From positions 11,533,985 through 11,597,984 of the forward strand of contig NC_133940.1 in assembly GCF_031877795.1 (NCBI RefSeq): 64,000 nt of DNA. The letters run 5' to 3'. The DNA comes from Strix aluco. Lineage: Eukaryota; Chordata; Aves; Strigiformes; Strigidae. The notes beneath the pieces were generated by a model that worked only from the letters and a program-made list of their open reading frames with translations, had not been told where the DNA came from and did no database searches. Shown here piece after piece: positions 14,471 to 27,600 of the stretch (positions are counted from its first letter, which is position 1; every line of letters starts with the position of its first letter). The position numbers and the translations under genes are program-made.

Positions 14471-15839
14471 TAAATCATGTAGGGTTTACAAACTGAGTGT
14501 TTAACAGAAATGTTATCTGCAGAGGATAATCACAGGACAAGGAAAACCAACATTGCAATGCACACTAGATTTATGGGTTTGGTTTTGTCCACTGCAGAAT
14601 GGTTATAGCTGTTGGTACCAAGCTATCAGTGAAGTCAAGAACCATACAAGTATACCATTCATAGGTTTTATGTATTTTGACTACAAAATGCTACAGAGAA
14701 TCATGTTTAATATTGGAATTTGACCTAGGAAAACTAATTCATGCTAGTGCACTGACAGCAGAATCATGCTGTCAGAGAATTTGTTTACAAAAAAATATAT
14801 CCTAGAACTCCCCAGCACAGATACTTTGCTGTAGAAACACGATTTAGTATATATGTGCATGCGTGTGCACAAGCACACAAAGGAGGGCTCTTTTTGGAGG
14901 TACTTGCTAACAATAGAGGGACCCTCTACAACCAAGTATGGCTACCTGTCTGTTACATATTAAAATCATTTAGGGTGAATTCAGCATTCATTAATGACCA
15001 TAAATATAGGAATCCCCAAATCTGCTACTGAACCACAAAGAGGCAACATTTGGTTGGTGAAATGGGACTCAGGAAACCATAAATCCTTTTTTTGCTTTTG
15101 TTTTAATATTATTTGTGTGTGTCTATGTATATGCATATAAAAGTATATATATATTTAAATAACTTTTTTTACTATGAAGGAAACAGTTTGGAACCCAATG
15201 TTAATAGACTGGGTTTTGTTAAGTCTGAAAAGTCTGAAACAAATGCCTCGGAGCTTTCTACACTTTCTTAATGCAGCAAAGACTTTGGAACTTAATGAGA
15301 ACAATTAAAACATCAATATTGTCAATAATTGTACTTCAGAGCATTTTCACAGGACCTCTGACTACTGAGGTTGTCTGCAGTCTGAGAGAGTGACAAGTTC
15401 TAGGGTGAGGAAGAGCAGAAAGTGTGCTTCTGAAAAAGACTGCTGGGACAACATAGGCTGTGTAGAACATAGATTTAGAATTCAGACAATTTGGTCACTA
15501 AAGCCTATACCTTAAAGAAAGCAAAGGAAGACCTTTCCCATCATCTTCTGAATGCTATGAAAACCTCCCTTGCCAGAGCCAGTTGTCTCTAGGCTCCAGC
15601 CAGCTGTCAAAGGCTCTGGCTACAGATTTCCAGCTTTTATCTATCTTTTTGAAAACAAACAACTCCCCAGTTCTCTGTAGAGTACTCTAATTAATGAAAG
15701 CTCATGCATTTATTCTGCATAGTATATAAACCTACTTAGAAAACAAAGCAGAACAAGGTTCATCACATCACTCTCAGTCTGAATTTTCCATCACTGAAAA
15801 GCAGAAAGGGTAAAATCAGTTGACAGATTTGGGGCATGG
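14471..15839. other. AT-rich non-coding DNA with one inverted repeat
   Basis: No gene is recognised. It has a TA-rich simple stretch at 15110-15165. A 9-bp perfect inverted repeat, GCCAGAGCC at 15572-15580 and GGCTCTGGC at 15612-15620, is separated by 31 nt. Confidence 0.6.
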
Positions 15840-16028
15840 GACTGACAGTCAAAGAGTGGAAGAGGGGCCCAAAAAGCTTGTGCAGTTTCTGTCCTTGGAG
15901 GTTTTCAAGACCCCCCCGATAAAGCCCTGAGCTTCCTGGCTGGACCTTGAAACTGACCCAGCTTCAGCAGGAAGTTGGACAGTATGACCTCTTGAGCTCT
16001 CTTCAAACCTGATCTATCCTATGATACT
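15840..16028 (+). mobile_element. CR1 LINE 3'-end fragment, plus strand
   Basis: Carries CTTGGAGGTTTTCAAGACCC, GATAAAGCCCTGAGC, GCAGGAAGTTGGACAGTATG and ACCTCTTGAGCTCTCTTC, then a decayed tail CTATCCTATGATACTTT. This is the sense order of the last part of CR1 ORF2 plus the 3' UTR and tail. No open frame survives. The 5' limit is approximate. Confidence 0.8.
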
Positions 16029-19000
16029 TTGACTTTTTGTCTCCATGTCCAAACTGATTTTAAAAACAAGAACCACCCAAACAACAAAGAATAATTAAGA
16101 TGAGTGATAAGTAGTCTCAGTTATCAAGGTTTGATAGAACTCAGATATTACCTGAACACCCTCTTGAACAGCTTTGATCACTCTCCTATTTCTAGGAGTC
16201 TCTTCACTTATGTTATAAAGTCCTTCAAGATGAAAAGCGCTCCATGAATGGCATGCATATTCATTTTTCCTGTATTTTTAACCTACTTGAGGGATCAAAG
16301 ACACAGTTTACTTTCATGACAGTTACCTGTTAATTTTGAACTGCCTTGTGGAAACATGCATCTAATCTGAATCCACTGGGGTGATTTATTTTCTTGTTTT
16401 ATCATGTCAAACAACTCTCTCCTACTAATTCAGGACATTAAAATCTATCCCAGCATGCAAGGGATTCAGAAATACTCCACTGTTTATTTTATGTGAATAT
16501 CTACAATCTGAGGTTAAACTAAACAACCAGAGCACAAAGACTCCATGATAAAGAATTAGTGTGCAGCAGTAACCAGGTTTGTAACCCAGATTATGACCAG
16601 AGAAGATGAGGATTTTAAAAAATATTCAAAAATGTTGAATTTCCTCCAATGAATCTTACATAAATACTAGTACAATCTCATTTATTTTAAGTTTATGCTA
16701 TCATTTTCCTTTTAGTTTATGAAGAAGAAAACATTTGAGAAGATGAATTTTTTTCTCCACCAGTCTTTATTTGATCTATGAATGTATTACATTTATCAGC
16801 TTCAATTGTCCTAATACTTAGGGAACAAGGCATTACACAATGAATGCAACAGTGAGATCGCTTCCTCAACAGTCCAAAATTTCCCTTCTGAAAATATGCC
16901 TCGTTCCCATTGACAAACTGTATCTACACTTTGATATATTGTCAAAAAGGCTGAATTTGTAAATGCAGTGAAATTATCCCCCCGCGCCCAGCTTCCTTCA
17001 GTACTACTATATACAGCATGAAATGCATCCAACAGTATAGGGGTCCAAGACAGCACAGTGCTATATTTGATGGAAACAGCAAAGAAAACTAAGTTGTGCA
17101 TATTGGAATTTGATGAACCTATCTAGCTTAACATAGCTTTAGTAGAGAAAAGTTTCAGTGGATCTGAAACTTGACGACTGCATTTGTTGAGAATCTCAGC
17201 TCTTACGCTGCCCAAGCCTCTGCCCTGGAGGCAAGACACGCATCTTACGGAAACTTTCTTTTCTCCTTAGTCTGTTTGTGCAAAATTACATTTTGCAGCC
17301 TATCTGAAGTGGGAAAAGGGGAACTGTAACAGAGTGAAAGGAAGGAGAAGATTGCCTACATGTAAACCAATTTTTCTCCCAAGATCCTTGCAGTAACAGA
17401 AATAATTGCTTAGTTTTATGAAATCCAGGAAATCCTCCAAGTAACAGTTTATCCCCGGCCTCACAGCAATACTTGCGAAGCATAGGTGGAGGCTGAGCCA
17501 ACTCCCTTGTAAGTTCATCTCCTGATGTTACAGCCCTGAATCTTGTACATGACTTCAAATGAGTTTTTCTTCAATCAAATACTAAACTGACTCACACTTA
17601 CACTGTGAAATCACAGGAGACCTTCAGGTCAGGATGGCAAGCCTGCAAGACTTAGATACACTCTTCTACATTTCTTGTTTCAGAAGGAGACCTTCTGACA
17701 CCCAAGCCAAAACTGAAACCTCTTTTACAGAGAATGAAGTTCTAGTAAAAACATGCGAATAGTTAATTTCTATTTAAAATGGCCTCACCTGTTAGGTTTT
17801 AGATAAGATGCAAGAAGTGGTTACACTTTTTACTAATTAGTTAACCATTTTTCAGTTTTTGTGGTAGTCAGACTATGACTTACTATCTCTGGGTAGCTAA
17901 CTAGGCTTGAACTAGACATCACATTTGGAAAAAAGCTTTAGCAAAGATTTTTTTTTTAATAATTTTGTATTTCATGAAAATACATTGATACATTAATATG
18001 CACAGATTGTTTTAAATAGAAACACTGCAACACTTAATGTATCATATATAATAGAGGAGTGACATATTTCACTTCCATCTCACGAGCATTAGAGAGACTT
18101 AGTTCCTTAAAATCATGTTGCACTTGTCTAGAGAGTGATCCAACTTAAACTGGTGTCCTGATGTGACCTGTTCCTGTGGCAGGCAATATCAAAATACCTT
18201 TATTGGAAAGACTTCCTCCAGACCTTCCATTTTGACCACTCATATGACATTGACTCTAGGGCAGAAGAGATACCCAAAGACAGAAAGGCCAGGTACAAGA
18301 CTATCAGCCTCTAAGCATGGAGTTGAATATTTTCTGAAACAGAGGTACCCAAGTTTTCTCCAGGAGTGTACTAGGAGAGTTGCCCTGTAGACTAGAGGAC
18401 ATCAACGACAGGTAAAGAATGTGGGCAGTGGGATGAATGTGGCCTTGAGCACAGGCTCAAACTAGGTCCTGTACCACTCTGAAAAATGTTGTTCCTGAAC
18501 TCATTCCTGTAGGAATATTTTGGATGCCATCCATGTGCAGACTTATTACTGATGTGCTTGGGACTCATAAGCAGAACAAACACAGACTGTGTCCCTTAGA
18601 TTTGACAATCTGTATGAGAAAAATAAGGTTTAACTAGGAATGTATCTGTCTCTGACAAGAGAATGATGGATAGAGCCTCTATATTTACCCTGACAGAAAT
18701 ATCTTTGTTGATGAGCTTTGTGTTTTGTGAAAGAAAAGGAAAGTGAGTATCTAGATTTATATATGAGGTGAAATATTGCATTTTAGACTGGAATATATAA
18801 TTTCATAGATTATGAGTTTTGTTTAATGACTGACTGCAAAACTGATATTTCAGGGTTTAGCATTTCCATGATTTATGGTCTTGTCAGCAAATTTTTAATA
18901 TGCTTTATGTGCACAGATGTTTCTGCAATTGTGATGTGCTATAAAAATTCACAATGGTCATTTGCCCTCCAGTGCTTTTCATGTCAAGTCTGTGGCAGAA

Positions 19001-22000
19001 AAGTCAAGAGGATTGCATAGTAGAGCTGCAATGAATAGCAGTTAGGGATAGTTTAGTCATTAACTTGTGAAGCTTCTTTTTGTTAACCTCTGCTTGTAGT
19101 CACCTGTGCTTCCAAAGGTGTTGTGAATAGAAAGATTATTTGAAATAAAAGAAGAAAGAAAATTCAACTGAAAACCTTGCAACAACACCACCTTTTCAAA
19201 TAAATAGATAAATAAATAATTAAATTATATGTACAGACCTGACTTCCTCATACCTAACTTTGGGCTAAACTGCTCCAGCTAAATAGAAACAACCTTGGGT
19301 AGAAACAAATTCCCCCAATGTCTCTTCAAAATTTTTTTCTCCATAGAAAAATCTGACTCCTGAAAGCAAACAAGCAGGATTGGTTGGAGTAAGTGGATTT
19401 TATGATATTCATGAAGATTTCACAGTATTGTACTGACAGCAGGGTGCTGCTCTCCAACTGGTTTGGGGTCCATCAGGATGTGGAAGAACCAGCATCCACA
19501 GCAGTGCTGCTTAATACAGAAATATCTTTACAATCACTTGACACACATTTCTATAAGACCTGAATAAATTTAAACTTCAAAGCGCCCTCTGTTCTCAAAA
19601 GCAGCATTTACTAGATCCCAAGACTCCTATTCTGAAAACAAAAGACCTGGTTCTTCATTTTTTTTGTTTGTTTTAAGGTTTATTTTTATCCTCCTCTTTC
19701 ATTCATATAATTTTCAAAGTTGTGTTCACTACCTGGTTTTGTTGGAATGCTTTTGTCTCATCCTAGGCCTATGAAAGCAGCAGAGAATTGTGATATTACA
19801 TTGTTATGTGGTAGGCCAGGGATAATATAGTCAGCTTGGTAACTTACTGGGAATTTATATCTTTTTTCTGACTTCCTTCAAACTGTTTCTCAATCAGTCA
19901 TCAGTTTCATGTTTTGTTTGACAGACCTATTTTCAGTCTAACTGAGCTCACTGAATTGCAAAGGAAACTAATGAGTATGAGCATTACAACACTCCCACAT
20001 AGGTAGGTTCTTCCAACTGGATGCCTAACTGCCACACAAAACCCTCACACAACTCTACCAGATTTGTTGAGCAACAGCGATGTATCAGAACAACAATAAA
20101 TTGCTTAGAAAAAGCTGTTCTTTCATATATATAGGTGAGAATACAAGTAAACACAGATATATTTTTAAAGTTCAGAATTAATGTTACAGAATGTTTGGGA
20201 AACGAAGTCAACGTGCATCTAAAATTGGTATAATCTGTTGTTAGTGTAGCTGCTAGGAAGCAAACACAATAAAAACAAGAATTATGCCATTTTTTCCCCC
20301 TGCTGAATTGACTGACTTATCCAACACAGCATTATTAAAAGGACATTCACACATGCACACAAAAGAAAAAAAAAAAAAAAGATATGAGTTTCATTATGAT
20401 CCTAGTATATACCTCTTCTTCCACAGCATGGAACATCAGCAGATCTGACCGTTGCATTGCTGTAAATTCCCTGTACCTTAAAGACTTCCACATTTCTCCA
20501 TGGATCCCTGCATGCCTCTCTATAAAGCTCAGCCAGGTTGAAGGGCATGTGAGAAATCAGCTGTTTATCTCAAGAGTATGAAAGTCAGTGGCCCTGGGAT
20601 ATTTCAAGTATGGCCACATCTGGCCATGCCTGCTTTATAATTAGCTGTATGCATTAACAGTGGCTTTCAGTGAGAATAATCATTCCTCCTTCAAAAACAG
20701 TTTTTAGAACTTGTTATTTAAGAACTTCATTAGAAAGAAGCAATACTGCAAAGTAACTAACTGTTCTTTACTGTCCTATTATTACATCTGACTTCAAAAT
20801 TTATCTTTTATAAAAAGAAAACCAATAAATCTATCTTAAATTTAGCTGTGAAAAACAGACAAGCCTTAAAAAAAATACTATGAGTACTCAAACACATGGC
20901 AACAGATTTTCGCTCAACTAGAATATGAACAAACTCCCATATGGTATCATGAGCAATCATGACCAAAACAAGGCTATATATCTTGTCCAAGAAATAACAA
21001 ACAACTATGTTTTAACAAAAAAAAAGTCACTGTTTTATTTGCATTGAAAAAAAAAACCCTATTTTTTTTAAAGTTTAACTAGAGGAATTGCTGGATTACT
21101 GAACATAAAATACCCTTTATGAGTCAGATTCCAGAGTAACAGATGATCATAAACAGCTCATATTCTTATTTTCTGTAGAAAATTGTTCATTAAAACTGCA
21201 TAACAGAAAATATATTTAGCTATTTCACTCAATGCTGATACAAAAATATTCCTAAATCAGGATTCACAGAAAATAAGCTGGACTGTAGCTGAAAAAGGGT
21301 ATAAATCAACACATATCTGGACATTCTCCCTGAATAAGTATATTAAATATTCCTGTAGAAGTCCAGACAGTGAATGATACGTGCTGCTTTTGCTTACAGG
21401 TTAGCTCTCCAGGTCCTCTGCAATAGCTATCCAACCACTGCAGGGCTGTGAAGCAGAGAGCTTCAGTGCAGTAAACTCAGAGCAGAATACCTGCTTGCTT
21501 GCCAAAGGTTTAATTTGCTGGACAACCCTAGATAAGATATCTTCGTTTCTCATATGCAAAAGAGGGATAGGATGGCTATTGGACCCTTACAGAAAAGCTT
21601 TTACCTAGGAACTCTTTACAGATTTCAGTACAACCACAGACAATTATCTCTAACATTAAGCTTATCACACTGAAAATGAGGTGACAAAGATATTTTTTCT
21701 TTTGTTAATGAATGTTAACTATTCTCATTTAAATATTATAACAAATAAACACTACTGTAATATAAAATAAAGGTAAACAAAACAAGAGCACTTATATTGT
21801 GTCCTGTCCCCATTGGAAGAATTCTCTGCATTTTTGGTGTATTTTCCCAACAAAACTTCTACACCACCTGCCAGGTGGCATGTCTGACCTCAAAATCTCT
21901 TTCCAAACAGTCTGCTGTTGCTAATGCAGTAGAAACTCAAATAATTTGTTCTAGAGAAACAGGCTGAATCAACATTCAGACGAGGTGCAACACCTACCTT

Positions 22001-22479
22001 TGTTCAATATTAATTACACTTCTGCCTAGTTCAGTACAGTACATCTGGCTCAAAGCTATCAGGAAGGAAGTCAGTTATAAGGAGTATCACCACACTGACT
22101 AAAGATGTAGGTAGACCAACAGTCTGAGCTGCTGTGTCAGTCTCTTACCTCTCACAAGGATCATGCATAATCAACCCATCTCCCTTTATAGCACAAGGTG
22201 AGTTCATAGAATTATCCAGCAAAAAAATGTTAAGTTGCTTAAAACTTATTTCACAATACGTTCATACATTCATCAAGATGTTAAAAGTAGCTAACTCCAT
22301 ACTTTTTTTATGTTCTGCATTATTCTTATACTGCATGAGACATTGTAGAGAATTTCTAAAGTGAACACAGTAAATAGAAAACTGTATGCTTAAATTGCAC
22401 TGGAATTTGCTACATACTTGTGACTTCAATATCAGGAACTGCATCCCCTCCCGAATAATGGTAACACCATCCACTAGCT
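16029..22479. other. AT-rich non-coding DNA, no gene recognised
   Basis: The longest frame is 96 codons (16811-17101, minus strand), with no domain or flanking splice signals I would trust. An A-run lies near 20367-20381. A possible but unconvincing MIR-like stretch lies near 21515-21580. No structured RNA or recent insertion is seen. Confidence 0.55.
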
Positions 22480-22640
22480 AATATATGGAGATTTGCATTT
22501 CCATATCTCAGAGACCTTTGCAAGAGGTGTCAGTATACCCCCTCTGTAGATGAGGCACAGAGAGGTCCTTTGAGTTCTGATACAGTGTTCTGTCCGTTAC
22601 CTTCCATGGACACTACTAAACAGACAAGAGAACTTGTCTT
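22480..22640 (+). repeat. MIR-like SINE relic
   Basis: The segment TACCCCCTCTGTAGATGAGG followed by CACAGAGAGGTCCTTTGAGT matches the order and spacing of the MIR core in the sense direction (cccattttacagatgagg...gcacagagaggttaag). Flanks on both sides are diverged. There is no tail or target duplication, as expected for an ancient copy. Confidence 0.5.
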
Positions 22641-24648
22641 CCAAGGAAATGGATACTGTGCACTGCACGTACTAGAAACAACAGCTTTGATAAAGCCAGG
22701 GATCTCATAGGGCATGTGATTTTCCCATTGCAGAGCTTTGGGCAAGAGCTGCACAAGATGGAGTAGCCTCTGCATGGGCAGTTAACGCTTGTAGACTCAC
22801 AAGGTATCTGTTCTTTTCCAGTGGAGCTCTTATTCTGATACTATACAGTCAGAAGATGGTTATCGTAATGATAACTATGCCAGGAAAGGAATCGAAATAC
22901 TGTCAGATGTAGGATCACTCTTCATCCTACAAACTCCATTTAAACTGTTGGCAACGATTATTAAGATCAAGAAATGATCCATGCTAAGAATTCATGCCAA
23001 CCATAAAGGGTTGGAAAAAGTGAATTTTCCAACCATAAAGGTTGGAAAAGTGAATTAATAATAACCATAGAATCTCTTCCTTTGATTTGTGTGACCAGTA
23101 TCTTTTGCAATTGAAAACAGGAAGCTTGCATGCAATAGTTTTTGAATTTGTAAATTATTGCCCACTATCAAGTTATTTTTTTCCTCTACCACCCTTTTTT
23201 GACACTATAAAGGTCATTTAAAATAACAATTGTAATTATATAGAGACTCCCATGGGACATTTACAAAAATATATTTTTTTTTCTTTACACCTGTCACAAA
23301 CTGCTGTATATTAAATCTGATTTAGACAAATTGGGCTGTTTGCCAGTCACAAACTGAAGAGAACAGCTGGACATGTGCAACACATGCAAATTCACCTCTA
23401 GCAAATCAATCTGGTGGTGGTGAATCTTAGTTTGCTTCTAGCTATTTTTTTGATTTGTGGCCAATCACTCTTGACCTCTAAAAAGAACTAAAACATTCCT
23501 ATACTTGGAACTTCTTAGACATGCACTTCTTGGTTACTCTGTAATATCAGATTTTAATACAATCTTTCACTATAGATAAGATACCCAGATCCACTAGTTT
23601 CAGTATCTAGTAGCCTCTACAGATACTACAGATAGTAGTATCGACAGATACTCATGACTCACAATGTTTAACATGTATTGATGTTTGCAAATCAGCAGTG
23701 ATACTTAATTTTAGAAACTGTGCTAATAAAAGACTTAAGCGTCTGGACCATATTGTTCCTTTTGGAAATCACACAATATATCCGACAGATTCGTCCCCAC
23801 TATCACTGTCCTGAGGTCAGTGGTGTCAAAACTGCAGTATGAAGTTGCACCAGGGAAGTGTTGAAATCCACTGGGGCTTCACATTAATTACTTAATCTTG
23901 AAGGGGTTTTGAGGAGCCTCATATGATGAGTCCTAATGAAAGTGCTCAGCATCCAGCAGAAATATTCAGCCTATTACAGTACTAAACCTTACAGGCAGAA
24001 AAATGCCTGGTTTTTATTAGAAGTGGACACTTTAGCCGTAGGATAATTTTGTCTGATATTACTTTTATGTATGTGTAGATCCTTTTCTAAAACTTGAAAC
24101 TAAACTACAAAAGAGCTAAGTCAACAGGTAATGAGACTGAGGTTTTGTCTGTGAATCTTCCACACAATTTAGTGTTCATAGGTCAACAGGCAAAGAAGTG
24201 TCATGCTAATCTCTGGAGCTTAAAATATACTCTAATACATATGAGTATTTCTCAGGCAGAAATACAAAGATTTGTATATAAATACAAAGATTGAAATATA
24301 GCTAAAAAAATAACTCCGTGGACATGGGCTCACTCAGCATTAATTTCTGATGGGATATTTTGTTTGAGTAAAAGCAATAAAATTATAAACTAGAAAAATA
24401 CAGTATCCTAATCAATAAAGTTATCACCACTAAGATTAAAGATTTTTTTAAGTTTGAAATATTATACAAAAATTTGCAATATTATACAAACCTGAAAATT
24501 CTGTAAAATATATTAGGAAATAACAGAGACTTTGATCAAGCTTAAGACTTATTTTTACCTTTAAGAGATAGCATTTGTGATATTCCCCATACAGAGTGCT
24601 ATGCTTAAAAGTATTGACCAAGTGTTTTCCAGACTGTTTCCATTTCGT
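22641..24648. other. Non-coding DNA with a small tandem hairpin duplication
   Basis: No gene is recognised. The notable element is a two-copy tandem repeat at about 22997-23058. Each copy holds CCAACC, then ATAAAG, then GGTTGG, followed by AAAAGTGAATT, so each unit can fold into a short hairpin. Short TAGTATC/GATACT words cluster at 23605-23655. Confidence 0.6.
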
Positions 24649-24690
24649 AAAAAAAAAAAAGAAAAAAAAAAAAAAAGAAAAAAAAAAAAA
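24649..24690 (+). repeat. A-rich tract
   Basis: A run of 12 A, then G, 15 A, G and 13 A. It could be the decayed poly(A) tail of a retroposed sequence or a simple repeat. I do not recognise the upstream sequence as a processed gene copy and see no flanking target duplication. Confidence 0.8.
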
Positions 24691-27600
24691 GAGTTCCAAG
24701 TTGTCAGAGGTGTGACACACCTGAAATCTCTTCTGATAGATACATTGATGCCTCCTGGATTAGCCTTCGTTCTTCATTTCAATAACTCTTAAAGCAGATG
24801 TTAAAGATAAATTAAATATCAGCATGGGTATGCATTTTGCTGCACTTAGAAAATCCTTTAGGCTAAAGAGTGAACACGAGATTTTATTTCTCAATATGGA
24901 CTATGTATTTATAAATTTGGGAAATTCTACAGCCTACAGGGTAAGAACACCTAAAGCAATGTGAAATATCTTAAATGCGTCCATGGTTCTCCACTATAGA
25001 TGTAATTCTGCAGGAAACACACAAGATTTTTATACTGTCCCAGCTGTGCCTAATATTACCCTGAAATTCCAACAACTCACCAGAGACAGTGGTGTGTATC
25101 AGTGATCACTAACCTCATTTCTTTTAAAACACTTTTTAATTAGTAAGAAAGTTAATACAGGAACATGCCTTTGATGTGACAATACAGTTAACACTGAGAT
25201 CAGGAAGAGCTGAGATTATTTCCTAGGTGATTATTTCCTAGTATGATTTTCAACACAACTGCAGATTTTCCATGTCAAAACTGGAAAAGCTGCTTCTCTG
25301 TTGCACCAGAGCAAAAATAAAGTTATCCTTCTGGTTCTTGTTCTATGTAAGCAGCAGGGCAAATCACCAAATTTGTAACATGTTAAAAATCAAGAGCAAC
25401 TGTTATACCAGTAATATTTTCCTGATGATAGAGAATGGTAATGCTGCTAGTGGAAAATGTACACTGGAAGTCACAGTAACAATTACTGTCTGATGCTGAA
25501 GAAGTTCAGATCTGTTCTTATGTTCTTTATGCTAGGTCTAAACAGGTAAAACTGGATTTTCTTAAAAAGCATGTCAATTGAGGAAACGCAAAAATAATTT
25601 GGCTTGTCTATATAAGTGACTTTGAAAATGCACATTTTTCTGCCTTACACAGTGTAAGTAACTAGATAGGTGAAATAAGAGGTTAGCGAAAAAACAATCT
25701 TTGAAGAGCTTCTCACAGCATGCAGACTGAAAATGTGTATTCTTGATATCAGTAAAATGTATCAGTTTGAGCTCTTTTTTTTTCCTGCTCATTATCTGTC
25801 TACTTCCCAAGAGAATATTTCAGAGATTAGCGTATAATTATAATCAACAGTTATTTTATGAGGCTTACAAGACCTCCCTGAACTAAATGACTTTTCCCTT
25901 TTAGTCACAAGCCTTTCTATAGCACTAGTAATTTCTTTAAGTGTTCAATCATACAAATTCAAATAATGAATAGCAATCTTTATTAATACTGGGTTCAGCT
26001 GCTTTATTAATTGATGAACATATGTAATACATTTTTTCATGTGCAGTTACTTCTATTTTTGTTATTATTTTTATCTAAAGCGAGTAGAAGTTTGTCTCTG
26101 ACAGTGAAAGATTTTGACTAGTAGTGTAGCTATATCTAAAAAAAAAAAGCCAAAAAAGCACTGATATCTTTTGTTACTTCTGTGATCATTCTATCTTTCT
26201 CTTCATTATTTTCCTTGTAATTTGAAAGCTGCCAAGCTATTCACTACTGTGTAATGGCCAAGTGGAAGGAATATTTTCAAAGGTATTTTCAAAGTCATTT
26301 ATACTTACCACAAATCAGAGTACTGTTAAAAGAAGTACTAACAAGGGAGGACTCCACTCACAGCTGGAATTTCCTTTTACAATAGCTCACATTTTTCTGA
26401 TTTAAACCTCTGATAGGTTATAATAAAGAATACTAAAATAAAATGAAGAAGTAATACCTCTAGTTTTTCAGGGAAAGATATAATGTATAATGGTAATCAC
26501 AAGTGCATGGTCTATCCTGTTGTACATACCTGCTTTTTATTGTGAAAACGCGATTTACAAGTTCCACTGATAGTGATTACACTTCATAAAGCAGACAAGA
26601 AGTTAGTTGTTATGTGTTTCCCATGGGGAATTACTATTATTTTTTTTATTTCCACTTGGGGGAAGACTCTAAAAGCCAGCATTCTGAATATTAGGCAAAA
26701 TACAGCAGATGGTCATAGGAAAGATAACGCCAGAATAGTAGGCAATGGGTTTAGAATACCAGGAGCCAAAGCACTGACAAATTTTTTTAGGAACTGCACA
26801 AAAGAGAGCACTGTGGATCTGAGGCAGAATAACAACGTGGCAGACAGATATTCACAGAAAAAGATCCTCCCCAAGTTCAGTAGCGAGCACAAAAGAAAGC
26901 ACATGGCTGAACAGCCCTCGCCAATCGGAGGCAGAAGTTGACATCCTGGTGGCTGATGAAAGACTATGAACAGGATAAGTAGTGCAGGATCATAAAAATG
27001 AAGATAAAACTTTATGTCTAATGAGGAAGAGCCAAAAAAGGACGCAGAGAGGAGTGACACAGAACCAGGGGCTGGGAGGAGGAGCTCTGCAGCAGAGTCT
27101 TCTGGATAAGCCACGACTTTGTCATGGTTAAACAAAAGGATGGTGCAGCTGCAAGAAGGGAAATGAGATGCCACTCCTCAAAGTGTTGTTTGCAACAGAA
27201 GGAGCTGTTAAGTAGAAGGCGAATAGAGGAACAGAAAGTTCTCTGAGCATTTCTAGAGCTGAGTTACATCAGAGCAAGTGGAGATGGGTAAAGCTGTACA
27301 CTGGTGCCTCACAGCAACCCAGGAGTAGACCTGGCTCTTGCACATTGCAGCCCCTGTCATTGCAGTAACCCTGAGGCAATGATAACTTCCTAACAACATA
27401 GCACTTGCTGCCTTTTTTTCTTTTCTTTATATAAATCTGTACAGGTATACTGTACAATTGCAGTCCCCTCAGAAGAGGACAGTTTCTTTAATTTGGTGTA
27501 TCTAAACTTAACACAGCTAAGTACCACCATATCCCAAACCCAAGTATTCATGAAGTGGTGTGAGCATAAACATAAAAAAAGAAAAAATTAGATTGTTTGG

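Noticed and set aside
16811..17101. 96-codon minus-strand frame as a possible host exon
   Set aside because: No recognised domain, no convincing splice sites, low complexity typical of chance frames in AT-rich DNA.
21515..21580. Possible MIR-like relic
   Set aside because: Only one short block resembles the core, without the ordered series seen at 46110.
24577..24792. Processed pseudogene or SINE ending in the A-rich tract at 24649-24690
   Set aside because: The upstream sequence matches no gene or SINE I know and no flanking duplication is visible; kept only as an A-rich tract.
26573..27174. Two overlapping frames of 122 and 153 codons on opposite strands
   Set aside because: Neither shows a known motif, and strong overlap on opposite strands suggests chance.
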